This document shows, in pieces, positions 8,079-17,198 of a stretch of DNA of 64,000 nucleotides. Every line of letters starts with the position of its first letter. Positions within the stretch are counted from its first letter, which is position 1. Under the pieces are notes generated by a model, which saw only the letters and a program-made list of their open reading frames with translations, ran no database searches and was not told the DNA's origin. The position numbers were made by a program, and so were the translations under genes. Source of the stretch: Verrucomicrobiota bacterium (GTDB lineage: Bacteria > Verrucomicrobiota > Verrucomicrobiia > Palsa-1439); contig VHCW01000006.1 in assembly GCA_016871575.1 (NCBI GenBank), forward strand, positions 23,194 to 87,193, read 5' to 3'.

Positions 8079-8869
8079 AGTTCGCCCTCGACCTCGGTGT
8101 TGACGATTACGCTCCACTTCGGGTCGCGTGTAAACCCCTTGGCTGGATGTGAGGGATTAAGCACCACCGGCTTCGTCTTCTTTTGCCCCAGCCACTCGTG
8201 GAGTTTTGCAGTGACGGACTCAAACCCCGCTTTGTCCAGTAGCCAGCCCAATCGCTGGACATGGGCAAGTTGCTCGTCCGTTTGTGCAGCGGCGATCAGG
8301 GTGTCCGCCTCGATGCTCTCGCCGAGTTCCTGCAATACCGTCATAACTCGGTTGAGCCTGCCGACGCGCCGCTCGTAAGCCACCAAGTCCAACGCCGTCG
8401 CGGCCGGTGTCGAAATCGGAATGTCACCGGTGAAAGTCCGCTTTTTGACTGTCGGCGTTGCGGAAACATTTGCCTTCTTAAAAAAACGAATTCGCAGTCC
8501 GGCTGCTTCGACTTCGCGCGTCGCTTCAGAAGTGATGACCTGAAACGCCTGCGGGCGCTGATGCGCTGCGCCGTGCATTTCGGCAGCGCTCAACAGCGCC
8601 ACGTAGTACGGTTGCCCCAAGAATTTCATCAGGTCGTTAATGAACCAATCGGGCGGGAGAATGCCGCTTGACCGGTATTCCACCGGCACGATCACGTAAA
8701 AGCCCCGGCGTACGCCGACGATCTGCTTTTTCTCGGCGAGCCGGCAGACTGAGACCTCGAACGAGTTCGCTTGCAGGCCGGTAGCCCTCAGGGCTTCAAC
8801 CCGCGTGAGCGTGTACCGCCCAGACCCTTGCAGGCGTTCCACGTACTCGGATAGCGTCATTTGGCTCAT
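8075..8869 (-). CDS. abiEi: AbiEi-like antitoxin/autorepressor
   Basis: A 264-residue AbiEi-family antitoxin. The N-terminus has a winged-helix DNA-binding domain (LTRVEALRATGLQANSFEVS, about 21-40, then KKQIVGVRRGFYVIVP), followed by the family C-terminal domain (PYYVALLSAAEMHGAAHQRP; ISTPAATALDLVAYERRVG). AbiEi represses its operon by binding inverted repeats and counters AbiEii without forming a complex with it. The gene is first in the two-gene operon, just downstream of an 11-bp inverted repeat. The start at 8869 is chosen; a Met three codons later is possible. Confidence 0.85.
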   Translation of the reverse strand: MSQMTLSEYVERLQGSGRYTLTRVEALRATGLQANSFEVSVCRLAEKKQIVGVRRGFYVIVPVEYRSSGILPPDWFINDLMKFLGQPYYVALLSAAEMHGAAHQRPQAFQVITSEATREVEAAGLRIRFFKKANVSATPTVKKRTFTGDIPISTPAATALDLVAYERRVGRLNRVMTVLQELGESIEADTLIAAAQTDEQLAHVQRLGWLLDKAGFESVTAKLHEWLGQKKTKPVVLNPSHPAKGFTRDPKWSVIVNTEVEGEL

Positions 8870-8880
8870 TAGCCTATCGT

Positions 8881-8915
8881 TTGCGGAAGTTTACAGATTA
8901 TGTGAACTTCTGCAA
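8881..8915 (-). promoter_or_regulatory. AbiE promoter/operator: 11-bp inverted repeat
   Basis: TTGCGGAAGTT (8881-8891) and AACTTCTGCAA (8905-8915) form an inverted repeat with one mismatch and a 13-nt spacer, ending 12 nt before the abiEi start. Read on the minus strand it contains TTGCAG, 16 nt, then TAAACT, a plausible -35/-10 pair. AbiEi antitoxins autoregulate through inverted repeats, so this is the expected site. Confidence 0.55.
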
Positions 8916-9120
8916 CTCAAATCGGTAGTCCTGGTAAACGAACGATCGCGCCGTGAGTTCGCCGGTCTCGACCAGATCAATCAACGCCAGATGCAGTTGA
9001 TCGGGCGTGGTGAACGATCTCGACTACGGGGATCTGCCAAGCACGGTATACCGGCGTTGGAGCAGTTCGGCTGACAAGGGTTCGGTCGGCCTACACGCAA
9101 AACTGCCCCTGCCGGTGTTA

Positions 9121-9537
9121 TCACGGGGCGAGAAGGGGAATGACTTGGCGGGCGTTGCGGCGGTAGAGGCGGAAATCGGTGTCGGTGGTCATCACGCGGC
9201 AATGGCGGTGCAACTCCGACATGCGGACCAAGCAGGCATCGGCCAGTGACATCGGCACATCCCGGTAGCGTCGCATCAGCGCAAGAAGTTCTGGAACATG
9301 GTCGTCCAAAGTAAACGCGACCTCCAGCGCGCCCTGTTCGACCATCTCGACAACCCGTAGCGGATCGCCGCCGTGCCGATAGATGACATGGCAAGCTTCG
9401 CTGAGCACAGGTTCACAAGTCAGGAGTGGCGGCCGCAGCACCTCGAACTGTTCCGCTGCCCAAACGCTATGAGTATCCAACCGGGTCAATAGCGCCACGA
9501 GCGCTCCGGCGTCAACGAGTACGGTGTCGCCGTTCAA
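9121..9537 (-). CDS. vapC: PIN-domain toxin, VapC-like
   Basis: A 138-residue PIN-domain ribonuclease of the VapC type, which cleaves tRNA or rRNA sites. Acidic active-site residues are visible in order: VLVDAGALVALL (Asp near 9), EPVLSEA (Glu near 46), MSLADACLV (Asp near 99) and TTDTDF (Asp near 117-119). The length matches the family. Its start overlaps the antitoxin stop by 26 nt, the usual coupled arrangement. A complete active site suggests a working toxin. Confidence 0.85.
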   Translation of the reverse strand: MNGDTVLVDAGALVALLTRLDTHSVWAAEQFEVLRPPLLTCEPVLSEACHVIYRHGGDPLRVVEMVEQGALEVAFTLDDHVPELLALMRRYRDVPMSLADACLVRMSELHRHCRVMTTDTDFRLYRRNARQVIPLLAP

Positions 9538-9766
9538 GGCCGTAGTCCTCGAGATACTTTTTGTTGGTGGAAGCGTCGCGCGGTCCTGGCTGCGAGCCGA
9601 TCAAGTCGCGCACCAGATCGGCGCAACTGACAAACCCCTTCTTCTTGGCAAATGCCTGCTCGACGGCGTCGCGGACGATGGCCGACTTGGTGGTGCGCCG
9701 TCGCTTGGCTTCAGCCGTCAGCCGCGCTTCCAAACTGTCCGGCAGTTTAAGTGAGATCGTTGTCAT
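9512..9766 (-). CDS. vapB: Ribbon-helix-helix antitoxin, VapB-like
   Basis: An 84-residue protein with an N-terminal ribbon-helix-helix DNA-binding fold (TTISLKLPDSLEARLTAEAK, then TTKSAIVRDAVEQAF) and a charged C-terminal tail that would wrap the toxin. ATG at 9766 is chosen because the beta-strand of the ribbon starts there; a longer in-frame start at 9856 would add 30 residues of unlike composition read through the operator. VapB binds DNA as a dimer and represses vapBC. Confidence 0.8.
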   Translation of the reverse strand: MTTISLKLPDSLEARLTAEAKRRRTTKSAIVRDAVEQAFAKKKGFVSCADLVRDLIGSQPGPRDASTNKKYLEDYGLERRHRTR

Positions 9767-9777
9767 GGCCGTACCGT

Positions 9778-9830
9778 AATACCGGAGGTGCAGATTGGCA
9801 ATACCGGTGTTTCCTGTGGGCGCCCACAGG
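9778..9830. promoter_or_regulatory. vapBC operator candidates
   Basis: Two direct repeats AATACCGG at 9778-9785 and 9800-9807 are spaced 22 bp apart (about two helical turns). Beyond them lies a perfect 18-bp palindrome, CCTGTGGGC followed by its complement GCCCACAGG (9813-9830). All are within 65 bp upstream of the vapB start. Ribbon-helix-helix repressors commonly bind such arrays. The assignment is inferred from position and symmetry. Confidence 0.45.
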
Positions 9831-9981
9831 CTCTGCGCTCGCTGTGGCGCGGTCAATCAGGCGGGCGGCGAAGCGGCCGAACTGGCCCTTGAGCCGGGCG
9901 ATCTCCGCCTGTTTGTCGGCCTCGGTGGGCACGCGGCCCTGGAACGGAACCCTCACGCGCATTGGCGGAACAACCAGCGGT

Positions 9982-10689
9982 TCAATCGAAGAAGCGGTAG
10001 CGGAAGATGAACCAGAGCGCGGCGACGCCGTCTTTCCAGTTGATCTTCTTGCCCTCGGTGTAATCGCGGCCGGAGTAGTTGATGTCGGTCTCGTAAAACC
10101 GGTAGCGGCGTCGCGCCAGTTTGGCCGTCAATTCCGGTTCGATGCCGAAACGTTCGGATGTCAGGTTCATGTCCGTGATGCAGTCGCGGCGGAACACCTT
10201 GTAGCAGGTTTCCATGTCAGTGAGGTTGAGGTTGCAGAGCATGTTCGACAGCAGCGTCAGGAACCGGTTGGCCATGTAATGCCAGAACAACAGGACGCGG
10301 TGCGTGCCGCCCGCGAACCGGGAGCCGTACACGACATCGGCCCGGCCATCGAGGATCGGTTGAAGAAGTCTGGGATAGTCGGCGGGATCGTATTCGAGGT
10401 CGGCGTCCTGGATAAGGCAGATGTCGCCGGTGGCGTGTTCGAGCGCGGTGCGGACGGCAGCGCCTTTGCCCCGATTGAAGGGGTGATGGAGGATTTTCAA
10501 ATCGCCTGCGCGGGACAACTCGTCGAGCACGGCCAGCGTGCCATCGGTGGAAGCGTCATTGACGAGGATGATTTCCTTTTCCAGCCGGCAGGTGTCGGAG
10601 GCGCGGACGCGCTGGACAATTTCCCTGAGGGTTCCGGCTTCATTGAAGACCGGCATCAGGATGGAAATCTTGCGGAAAGGAGCTGGCAT
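9982..10689 (-). CDS. Family 2 glycosyltransferase, polyprenyl-phosphate sugar type
   Basis: A 235-residue GT-A fold glycosyltransferase resembling dolichyl-phosphate mannose synthase. The N-terminal nucleotide-binding part is ISILMPVFNEAGTL with VNDASTDGT (near residue 45), and the metal-binding DXD equivalent is QDADLEYDP (near 94). RFGIEPELTAKLAR and TEGKKINWKDGV match the C-terminal region of DPM1-like enzymes. No transmembrane segment is visible, so it is probably a soluble or peripheral enzyme that loads a sugar onto undecaprenyl phosphate. It stands alone between the vapBC locus and tRNA-Cys, read away from the tRNA. Confidence 0.8.
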   Translation of the reverse strand: MPAPFRKISILMPVFNEAGTLREIVQRVRASDTCRLEKEIILVNDASTDGTLAVLDELSRAGDLKILHHPFNRGKGAAVRTALEHATGDICLIQDADLEYDPADYPRLLQPILDGRADVVYGSRFAGGTHRVLLFWHYMANRFLTLLSNMLCNLNLTDMETCYKVFRRDCITDMNLTSERFGIEPELTAKLARRRYRFYETDINYSGRDYTEGKKINWKDGVAALWFIFRYRFFD

Positions 10690-10752
10690 TTGATTGTGAG
10701 TATAGCGAGCGAAGGGAAACGCGCCAGCAGTTTTTTAGGCAGTTTTTTCCAG

Positions 10753-10781
10753 TGGCAACACGAGGGGGTGCGTGGTAATGT
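10753..10781 (+). promoter_or_regulatory. Promoter of tRNA-Cys
   Basis: TGGCAA (10753-10758), a 17-nt spacer and TAATGT (10776-10781) form a reasonable sigma-70-like promoter 18 nt upstream of the mature tRNA 5' end. Confidence 0.45.
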
Positions 10782-10799
10782 CTGCGCGCTTTTCCCTGG

Positions 10800-10874
10800 G
10801 GCGGGTTAGCCAAGCGGTAAGGCGGAGGTCTGCAAAACCTCTATGCATCGGTTCGAATCCGATACCCGCCTCCA
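10800..10874 (+). tRNA. tRNA-Cys (anticodon GCA)
   Basis: Complete cloverleaf: acceptor arms GGCGGGT (10800-10806) and ACCCGCC (10864-10870) pair perfectly; D-stem GCC/GGC; anticodon arm GAGGT-CTGCAAA-ACCTC with GCA at 10832-10834; T-arm ATCGG-TTCGAAT-CCGAT. The discriminator is U at 10871, and CCA is encoded at 10872-10874. Discriminator U73 and anticodon GCA are the identity elements of cysteine tRNA. Confidence 0.95.
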
Positions 10875-10878
10875 ATTC

Positions 10879-10917
10879 AAGCCGTGTGATCTCAACAGGT
10901 TGCACGGCTTCCTTTTT
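10879..10917 (+). terminator. Terminator of tRNA-Cys
   Basis: Perfect 8-bp inverted repeat AAGCCGTG (10879-10886) and CACGGCTT (10903-10910), followed by a T-rich tract (CCTTTTTC), directly after the tRNA. Confidence 0.6.
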
Positions 10918-11079
10918 CTGACTGTCGTGGACAGGACCCGATTCGGCGGCGCAGCAGTTTGGCCATGCGCTGCGAAACGTTCCCGTGGCGTGCGATGGCG
11001 GCCACACCGATGGGTTCGCCGGCGTTGGGCGGGTGGATCCGCGCGAAACGATCTGTTCGGAGCGCGTTCCGGGGTGTTG

Positions 11080-12420
11080 CTAACCTCGCAGCCGCTGGCT
11101 GATTAGCGGGACGAGGTCGGCGATCTTGATGCGATCCTGTTTCATCGTGTTGCGGTCACGGAGGGTGACGGTGTCGAGCAGTTCGGGGCCTTTTTCGCCG
11201 AGGGTGTCGAAGTCAATTGTGACGCACCACGGGGTGCCTTGTTCGTCCTGGTAGCGGTAACGTTTGCCGATGTTGCCGCGGTCGTCCCATTCGGTGGTGA
11301 AATGCGGCTGCAGCAGTTCAAAGACTTGGCGGGCTTTTTCGATGAGCGGGGGTTTGTTGCGCAGCAGCGGGAACACGGCCACTTTCACCGGCGCGATGCG
11401 CGGGGCGAACTTCATGACAATCCGAACATCGCCGGGGGCGATTTCTTCTTCCGTGTAGGCCGCGCAGATCAACGCGAGACAAATGCGGTCCACGCCGGCG
11501 GACGGCTCGACGACGTGCGGGATGTACTTCTCCTTGGTCTCGTCATCGAAGTAAGCCATGCTTTTGCCGGAGAACTTTTCGTGCTGGCTGAGGTCAAAAT
11601 TGCCGCGGGCGGCAATGCCCTCCAATTCTTGCACGCCAAACGGGAAGGCGAACATGACGTCCACACACGCGCTGGCGTAGTGGGCGAGTTCCTCCTTCTT
11701 GTACTCGTAGATGCTCAGCTTCTCTTTCGGGAGGCCGATGGTCTCGTACCATGTGAGCCGTTCCTCGACCCAGCGTTTGTGCCAGTCGGCGTCGGTGCCG
11801 GGTTTGATGAAGAATTCGAGTTCCATCTGCTCGAACTCCCGGCTGCGGAACGTGAAGTTGCGCGGGTTGATCTCGTTGCGGAACGCTTTGCCGATCTGCG
11901 CGATGCCAAACGGGATCTTCTGGCGGCTGACGCTGAGGACGTTTTGGAACTGGGCGAAGATGACTTGCGCGGTTTCGGGCCGGAGATACACCTTGTTGTC
12001 ATCATCCTTGATCGGGCCGGCGTGCGACTCGAACATGAGATTGAACTGCCGGGCTTCGGTGTAGTCGTGCGGGCCGCCTTCGGGGCATTTCGTTTCCGGT
12101 AATTGGTCGGCGCGCCACCGGCCTTTGCATTTCTTGCAGTCCACCATCGGGTCGCTGAAACTGGTGACGTGACCGGAAGCCTCCCAGACGCGGGGGTGGG
12201 TGATGATCGTGCCGTCAATGCCGACAACATCCGTGCGGCGGCGGACGACGTCGTTCCACCAGGCGTCGCGGACATTGCGTTTGAGCTCGGCGCCGGCGGG
12301 ACCGTAGTCCCAAAACCCGTTGATGCCGCCGTAGATTTCGGAGGACTGGAAGATGAAGCCGCGCCGTTTGCACAGCGCGACGATTTTTTCCATGAAAGCT
12401 GTTTCTTTTTTCTCGGCCAT
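11080..12420 (-). CDS. glyQS: Glycyl-tRNA synthetase, alpha2 (archaeal/eukaryotic) type
   Basis: A 446-residue class II aminoacyl-tRNA synthetase that charges tRNA-Gly. Recognisable parts are the GlyRS N-terminal region (GFIFQSSEIYGGINGFWDYG, about 19-38), a zinc-ribbon-like CKKCKGRW, motif 2 around QIGKAFRNEINPRNFTFRSR, and the C-terminal anticodon-binding domain (VAVFPLL near 330 to IADLVPLISQRL). It is the dimeric form rather than the alpha2beta2 form of most bacteria, as in PVC, Actinobacteria and Firmicutes subsets. Met at 12420 is chosen because homology begins there and a promoter sits just upstream. Confidence 0.93.
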   Translation of the reverse strand: MAEKKETAFMEKIVALCKRRGFIFQSSEIYGGINGFWDYGPAGAELKRNVRDAWWNDVVRRRTDVVGIDGTIITHPRVWEASGHVTSFSDPMVDCKKCKGRWRADQLPETKCPEGGPHDYTEARQFNLMFESHAGPIKDDDNKVYLRPETAQVIFAQFQNVLSVSRQKIPFGIAQIGKAFRNEINPRNFTFRSREFEQMELEFFIKPGTDADWHKRWVEERLTWYETIGLPKEKLSIYEYKKEELAHYASACVDVMFAFPFGVQELEGIAARGNFDLSQHEKFSGKSMAYFDDETKEKYIPHVVEPSAGVDRICLALICAAYTEEEIAPGDVRIVMKFAPRIAPVKVAVFPLLRNKPPLIEKARQVFELLQPHFTTEWDDRGNIGKRYRYQDEQGTPWCVTIDFDTLGEKGPELLDTVTLRDRNTMKQDRIKIADLVPLISQRLRG

Positions 12421-12430
12421 GGTGGGGCGG

Positions 12431-12459
12431 ACTATGGCGAAACGGCCGGGGCAAGTCAA
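12431..12459 (-). promoter_or_regulatory. Promoter of glyQS
   Basis: On the minus strand TTGACT (12459-12454), a 17-nt spacer and CATAGT (12436-12431). Only 10 nt separate the -10 box from the start codon at 12420, so the mRNA would have about a 4-nt leader or none. Confidence 0.45.
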
Positions 12460-12478
12460 GGCGGCGCGCGCTGAACGG

Positions 12479-12507
12479 TTGCAAAAGAATGGGCAAGGCG
12501 GTATATA
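12479..12507 (+). promoter_or_regulatory. Promoter of the hybrid histidine kinase gene
   Basis: TTGCAA (12479-12484), 17 nt, TATATA (12502-12507): a strong sigma-70-like pair. The ATG at 12518 is 10 nt beyond the -10 box, so the transcript would be nearly leaderless unless the Met at 12542 is used. Confidence 0.5.
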
Positions 12508-12517
12508 GCGACCAGTC

Positions 12518-15500
12518 ATGTTTGGTCACTTTTTCTCCACCATGCGCGCGCGCCTGGCTGCCGTGGCGGTATTGGCGTTACTGCCGGTGCTGGTGTTGAC
12601 GGTCTATATGGGACTTCGGCAGTACCAGTTGGACGGCGAGGCCGTCGAAGCACACGCGATGCACATGGCACGGCACGTGGGGATTCGACAAGAGTTTCTG
12701 TTGGAACGGCTGCAATCACTGCTGCGGGCGATGACGCAGTCTCCTGTTGTGCGAAGCCTCGATGAGGACCGCTGCCGGAATTTCGTCAGCGACGAATTCC
12801 GGTTGCGGACTTTCTACCTCAACCTCGGCGTGGCGGATGCGAACGGACGGGTGATCGCCAGCGCGGCGACGGGAGCGGTGTCCGTGGCCAGTGAACCGTG
12901 GTTCCAACGCGCATTGAAAACGCGAAAGTTCGCCGTGGACGGCTACGAGGTGAACCCGCAGACGGGAGTGCCGCTATTGACGGCGGGGTATCCGTTGTTG
13001 GATGAACGAGGGGCGGTGCGGGCGGTGGTTTTTGCGACGATGGATTTGCAGTGGGTGACGCCGTTGACGGCGACGATGGAATTGCCAGCAGGTGCGTGCG
13101 TGATGATCGTGGATCACAAAGGACGGATCCTCTACCTGCCGGGAGCGGACGAAGCCGAGGGGGCGCTGGTGGAGGATGTCGTGCAACAGGCCATTGCGGA
13201 GCCGGGAACGGGTGGCGCGGTGCGCGGCACGGAATGGCTCTATGGCGTTGCTCCGTTGTTCGCAGGGCAGAAGAGGTCGTTGATGTTTGTGGCGGTGGCG
13301 ATCCCGCTGGAATCGGCCTTTGCGCGGGCGCGGGAGAACATGGTGCACAGTGTCATTGTGTGGGTGCTGGCGGCGTTGTTGGTGCTGTTGGCGCTGGAGA
13401 TGACGGGACATAAGTTGTTTGTTGGCCCACTTCAGAAGGTGATTGCGGCCACGCAACGACTGGCCGGCGGCGATTTGACGGCGCGCGTTGGTTGTACCGG
13501 CGGCGGACGCGAGTTGGAACAACTGGGCCGCGCCTTTGATGAGATGGCGGCGGCGCTGGCGCAGCAAGCCGCGCAACTGGAACAATCCGAGGAACGATTC
13601 CGCCAGATCGTCGAGACTTCCCCCTTAGGAATGCATTTCTGGCGGCTGCAACCGGACGGGCGACTGTTGTTCACCGGCGCCAACCGCGCCGCCGACCAGA
13701 TGCTCGGCATCGAACACGCCCCGCTGGCAGGCAAGACAATCCTGGAGGCGTTCCCCTGGCTGGACGGCACGGAAGTGCCCACCCGGTACCGCGAAGTGTG
13801 CGTGCTCGGCGTGCCGTGGCACAGCGAGGAAATCCGTTACGTAGGCGACTCGGTAGCGGGCATTTATGAAGTGTTCGCTTTTCGCACCGTGCCCGGCAGC
13901 ATGGCGGCGGTGTTCACCGACATCACCGAGCGGCGCGAGACCCTCGAAGCATTGCGCGAAAGCGAACAACGTTTCCGCCAGCTTTTTGAGAATTCCCCCG
14001 ACCCGGTCTTTGTGGAAAGCCACGAGGGTGTCATTCTCGATGTCAATCCCGCCGCCTCTCGTTTGCACAGCCTGGCGCGCGAGAGGCTCGTTGGCCGGAA
14101 CGTCGCGGATCTGGTGCCGCCGGAAATGCGGGAGCAGGTGGTGCGCGATTTCCCGAAGGTTGTTGCGGGGGAATGGGTTCATTTCGAGAGCCAGAGCTAT
14201 ACCGCCGGCGGACGCGCTGTTCCCGTTGAAATCAGCGCGGCCCGCATCCACTACGCCGGCCAACCTGCCGTGCTCCTGCATGTCCGGGACATCAGCGCGC
14301 GCAAACGCGCCGAGCTGGCGCTGTTGGAAAGCGAAACCCGTTACCGCGTCCTGTCCGAGGCTGCATTCGAGGCGATCGTGCTTACCGACGGCGGACGCAT
14401 CCTCGATGCCAACAGCCGCTTTCTGGAAATGTTGGGCTATCCGCTTGCTGAACTGGCCGGCAACCTTTTCACGAATCTGGTTGCCGCCGAATCTCCCATC
14501 AAAACGGTCGAACAAGAGCGCCGTCCGGGCGCCGGTCCCGTCGAATTCCTCCTTCGGCGGAAGGATGGCACTGTGGTGCGCGTTCAACCTCACAGCCGCA
14601 TCATCCCGTACAAAGGCCGCAGGATTTGCGTCATCGCCATGCGCGACACGACCGAGGAATATCGCGCGCGGGAAACCATGCAGCGCCTCGCCACCGCCAT
14701 CGAACAGACCGTCGAGGCGATCATCATCACCGACGCCCAAGGCAACATCGTTTACGCCAATCCTTCGTTTGAGACCATCACCGGTTACCGCCTCGCCGAG
14801 GTCATCGGTCAGAACCCGCGTTTCCTCAAGAGCGGCAAACACGACGAGACCTTCTACCGTGACCTGTGGAAAACCATCAGCCGCGGCGATGTCTGGCGCG
14901 GTTTCTTCTTCAACCGCAAGAAAGACGGCGCCATCTACCAGGAAGAAGCCACCATCACCCCGCTCAAGGACGCCGACGACAACATCACCAGTTACGTCGC
15001 CGTCAAACGCGACGTCACCCACGAAGTCGCCCTCAAGCTTCAATTCCTTCAATCCCAGAAAATGGAAGCCATCGGCCGCCTCGCCGGCGGCGTGGCCCAC
15101 GATTTCAACAACCGGCTCACCGCCATCACCGGTTACGGCGAAATCTGCCTCCGCCGCCTCCCCGAAGGCGATCCGCAACGCCGCAACATCGAGGAAATCC
15201 TCAAGGCCGCCGAACGCGCCGGCACATTGACGCGCCAGCTCCTCGCGTTCAGCCGCAAACAGGTCCTTGAACTCAAGATCCTCGATCTCGGCGAGTTGGT
15301 TGCCAACATCCAGAACATGCTCCATCGTGTCATCGGCGAGGACATCGAACTGGTCATCAGTTCCGAACCAGCCCCGCTCTGGCCCGTCAAGGCCGACCCC
15401 GGCCAGATCGAGCAGGTCCTGCTCAATCTGGCTGTCAACGCGCGCGACGCCATGCCGCTCGGCGGCAAACTCATCCTCCACACCGCGAACGTCACCGTCA

Positions 15501-16192
15501 CCGAGGCCTCGGACCAAGAGGACCTTGGCGTCACTCCGAACCATTACGTCCGGCTCTCCGTGTCCGACACCGGCACTGGCATGACCGACGAAGTGAAATC
15601 GCACCTCTTCGAGCCGTTCTTCACCACCAAGGAAGGCGGCAAAGGCACCGGCCTCGGATTGGCCACCTCCTACGGCATCATCAAACAAAGCGGCGGCCAG
15701 ATCACCGTCGCCTCCAAGCCCGGCTCCGGCAGCACCTTCCACATCTATCTGCCGCGCGCCGGCGGCGAAGCGACCACGTCCAAACACACCATCGTCGTCC
15801 AGGAAGCGCCCCGCAGCCGCGGCAACGAAACTATTGTGCTTGTCGAGGACGAAGAAGCCGTTCGCGAGCTGTGCCAGATCGTCCTGACCGAACTCGGCTA
15901 CGAGGTGCTCAACGCCGAGAACGGCGTGAAAGCCCTCGAACTGTTCCGGGAACAGAAAGACCGGCGCGTTGACCTGCTGTTGACGGACATCGTCATGCCC
16001 CAGATGGGCGGTCGCGAACTGGCTGAGCAATTGCGCCAGAGCCGCCCGTCCCTCAAGATATTGTTCATCACCGGCTACAGCGCCGAGGCCGAGGAAATCA
16101 CCCAAATCCTCTCGCAGCAGACGTTTTATCTGTCCAAACCCTTCGGCGGCTCCGACCTCGGCCGCAAGGTGCGTGAAGTGCTCGACGCCTGA
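12518..16192 (+). CDS. Hybrid sensor histidine kinase with four PAS domains and a receiver
   Basis: A 1224-residue membrane sensor. Transmembrane helices at about 10-32 and 278-300 flank a periplasmic Cache-like sensor ([23 protein letters not shown]), then HAMP (about 302-355) and PAS domains starting near 357, 480, 600 and 720. The kinase core has the H-box VAHDFNNR with His 861, and its ATPase has [16 protein letters not shown] and [14 protein letters not shown]-terminal receiver (from about 1103) carries phospho-acceptor Asp 1157 in [12 protein letters not shown]. It belongs to the group of PAS-rich hybrid kinases; no separate response regulator is next to it, so its output is unknown. 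It is divergent from glyQS and ends 1 nt from hldA, which converges on it. Confidence 0.9.
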   Translation: MFGHFFSTMRARLAAVAVLALLPVLVLTVYMGLRQYQLDGEAVEAHAMHMARHVGIRQEFLLERLQSLLRAMTQSPVVRSLDEDRCRNFVSDEFRLRTFYLNLGVADANGRVIASAATGAVSVASEPWFQRALKTRKFAVDGYEVNPQTGVPLLTAGYPLLDERGAVRAVVFATMDLQWVTPLTATMELPAGACVMIVDHKGRILYLPGADEAEGALVEDVVQQAIAEPGTGGAVRGTEWLYGVAPLFAGQKRSLMFVAVAIPLESAFARARENMVHSVIVWVLAALLVLLALEMTGHKLFVGPLQKVIAATQRLAGGDLTARVGCTGGGRELEQLGRAFDEMAAALAQQAAQLEQSEERFRQIVETSPLGMHFWRLQPDGRLLFTGANRAADQMLGIEHAPLAGKTILEAFPWLDGTEVPTRYREVCVLGVPWHSEEIRYVGDSVAGIYEVFAFRTVPGSMAAVFTDITERRETLEALRESEQRFRQLFENSPDPVFVESHEGVILDVNPAASRLHSLARERLVGRNVADLVPPEMREQVVRDFPKVVAGEWVHFESQSYTAGGRAVPVEISAARIHYAGQPAVLLHVRDISARKRAELALLESETRYRVLSEAAFEAIVLTDGGRILDANSRFLEMLGYPLAELAGNLFTNLVAAESPIKTVEQERRPGAGPVEFLLRRKDGTVVRVQPHSRIIPYKGRRICVIAMRDTTEEYRARETMQRLATAIEQTVEAIIITDAQGNIVYANPSFETITGYRLAEVIGQNPRFLKSGKHDETFYRDLWKTISRGDVWRGFFFNRKKDGAIYQEEATITPLKDADDNITSYVAVKRDVTHEVALKLQFLQSQKMEAIGRLAGGVAHDFNNRLTAITGYGEICLRRLPEGDPQRRNIEEILKAAERAGTLTRQLLAFSRKQVLELKILDLGELVANIQNMLHRVIGEDIELVISSEPAPLWPVKADPGQIEQVLLNLAVNARDAMPLGGKLILHTANVTVTEASDQEDLGVTPNHYVRLSVSDTGTGMTDEVKSHLFEPFFTTKEGGKGTGLGLATSYGIIKQSGGQITVASKPGSGSTFHIYLPRAGGEATTSKHTIVVQEAPRSRGNETIVLVEDEEAVRELCQIVLTELGYEVLNAENGVKALELFREQKDRRVDLLLTDIVMPQMGGRELAEQLRQSRPSLKILFITGYSAEAEEITQILSQQTFYLSKPFGGSDLGRKVREVLDA

Positions 16193-16193
16193 G

Positions 16194-17198
16194 TCAACAC
16201 CGGCGCGCGAAACTCTGGGCCAACTCCCGCGGCGAACAGGTCGCGGTTCCCACCTTGCCGACCACCACGCCGGCGGCGTGGTTGGCAATCTCAGCAGCCT
16301 CCACCGGCCCGGCCGCGGCAGCCAACGCGAGTGTCAACGACGCAATCGCCGTGTCGCCGGCGCCGGAGACGTCGAAGACCTCCTGCGCCACCGTCGGGAT
16401 GTGATGCGGCGCCTTGCCGTGCCGGAACAGGCACATGCCGTGTTCGCCCAGCGTGACCAACAAATTCTCCGGCTGCCATTTCTTCAACAGGAGGTTCCCG
16501 ACGCGCAGCAGCAGCTCATCGCGCAGCACGTTCTCCGCCGGTTCCGCGGGCGCGACGCCGGCGGCGGCAAACGCTTCCATGCGGTTCGGCGTGATGGCCG
16601 TGAGGCGTCGGTAGCGCAACAAATGCCGCGCGTTCGGGTCGGCGGTGGTGATCTTGCGCTGCCGGCGCGCGAGTTGGTGGAGCCGGTCAAACAGCCGCTG
16701 GGACAGGACGCCTTTGGCGTAGTCTTCAAAGATGACCGCGCCGGCGCCTGCGAGCGATTGTTCGTAGTGCCGCAGGAACGCCTGCTCCAGCACCGGCGTC
16801 AGCGGCCCCGTTTTCTCGCGGTCGAACCGGACGATTTGTTGGTGGTGGGCCACGATCCGGGTCTTCAACGTTGTCGGGCGCTGCTCGTCGGTGAGCAGGC
16901 CGCTGGTGTCAATGCCGCCTTCGTCGAGCAGGTTGCGCAGTGTTTCGCCGGGCGAGTCGTTGCCGACGATGCCGAGGACGCTGACCTGGGCGCCGAGGGC
17001 GCGGAGGTTGCGCGCGACGTTGGCGGCGCCGCCGGGGAAACAGGAGTCGCGCTGGATCTCGACCACCGGCACGGGCGCCTCGGGCGAGATGCGGTTGACC
17101 TTGCCCCAGAGAAACTGGTCGAGCATCACGTCGCCGACAACGAGGATGCGTTGGCGCGGGAAACGGGAGAGGATGGTTTGGAGATGGTTGATTTTCAT
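16194..17198 (-). CDS. hldA: D-beta-D-heptose 7-phosphate kinase (HldA/RfaE1)
   Basis: A 334-residue PfkB-family sugar kinase that phosphorylates D-glycero-D-manno-heptose 7-phosphate at C1 in ADP-heptose synthesis for LPS core. Family signatures are GDVMLDQFLWGKVNRISPEAP (split here as residues about 22-34 and 35-42), GGAANVARNL, DPNARHLLRYR, TPNRMEA and the catalytic loop DVSGAGDT near residue 276. It is the kinase domain only, not the bifunctional HldE with a C-terminal adenylyltransferase. It overlaps the upstream gene by 4 nt (ATGA), so it is last in a three-gene operon. LPS-type outer membrane is implied. Confidence 0.88.
   Translation of the reverse strand: MKINHLQTILSRFPRQRILVVGDVMLDQFLWGKVNRISPEAPVPVVEIQRDSCFPGGAANVARNLRALGAQVSVLGIVGNDSPGETLRNLLDEGGIDTSGLLTDEQRPTTLKTRIVAHHQQIVRFDREKTGPLTPVLEQAFLRHYEQSLAGAGAVIFEDYAKGVLSQRLFDRLHQLARRQRKITTADPNARHLLRYRRLTAITPNRMEAFAAAGVAPAEPAENVLRDELLLRVGNLLLKKWQPENLLVTLGEHGMCLFRHGKAPHHIPTVAQEVFDVSGAGDTAIASLTLALAAAAGPVEAAEIANHAAGVVVGKVGTATCSPRELAQSFARRC

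Noticed and set aside
8898..9023. Minus-strand peptide ending in LIDLVETGELTARSFVYQDY then RFELQKFT
   Set aside because: It looks protein-like but has no start, is cut by an in-frame TAG, and I recognise no family. It may be a gene remnant, too short to call.
9834..9962. Minus-strand frame MRVRVPFQGRVPTEADKQ... between the glycosyltransferase and vapB
   Set aside because: About 40 plausible residues followed by a run through the vapB operator. No family recognised; possibly a remnant.
9751..10809. Plus-strand 352-residue frame antisense to the glycosyltransferase
   Set aside because: The minus-strand frame has clear GT2 motifs; the plus-strand product has none.
10875..11079. Search for further tRNAs or a small RNA after tRNA-Cys
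   Set aside because: Apart from the terminator hairpin, no cloverleaf or conserved RNA pattern was seen.
15061..15150. Hybrid kinase H-box reading NNR where NNLL is usual
   Set aside because: The His, Asp and Asn residues are kept and the ATPase motifs are intact; a single changed position does not show loss of function.
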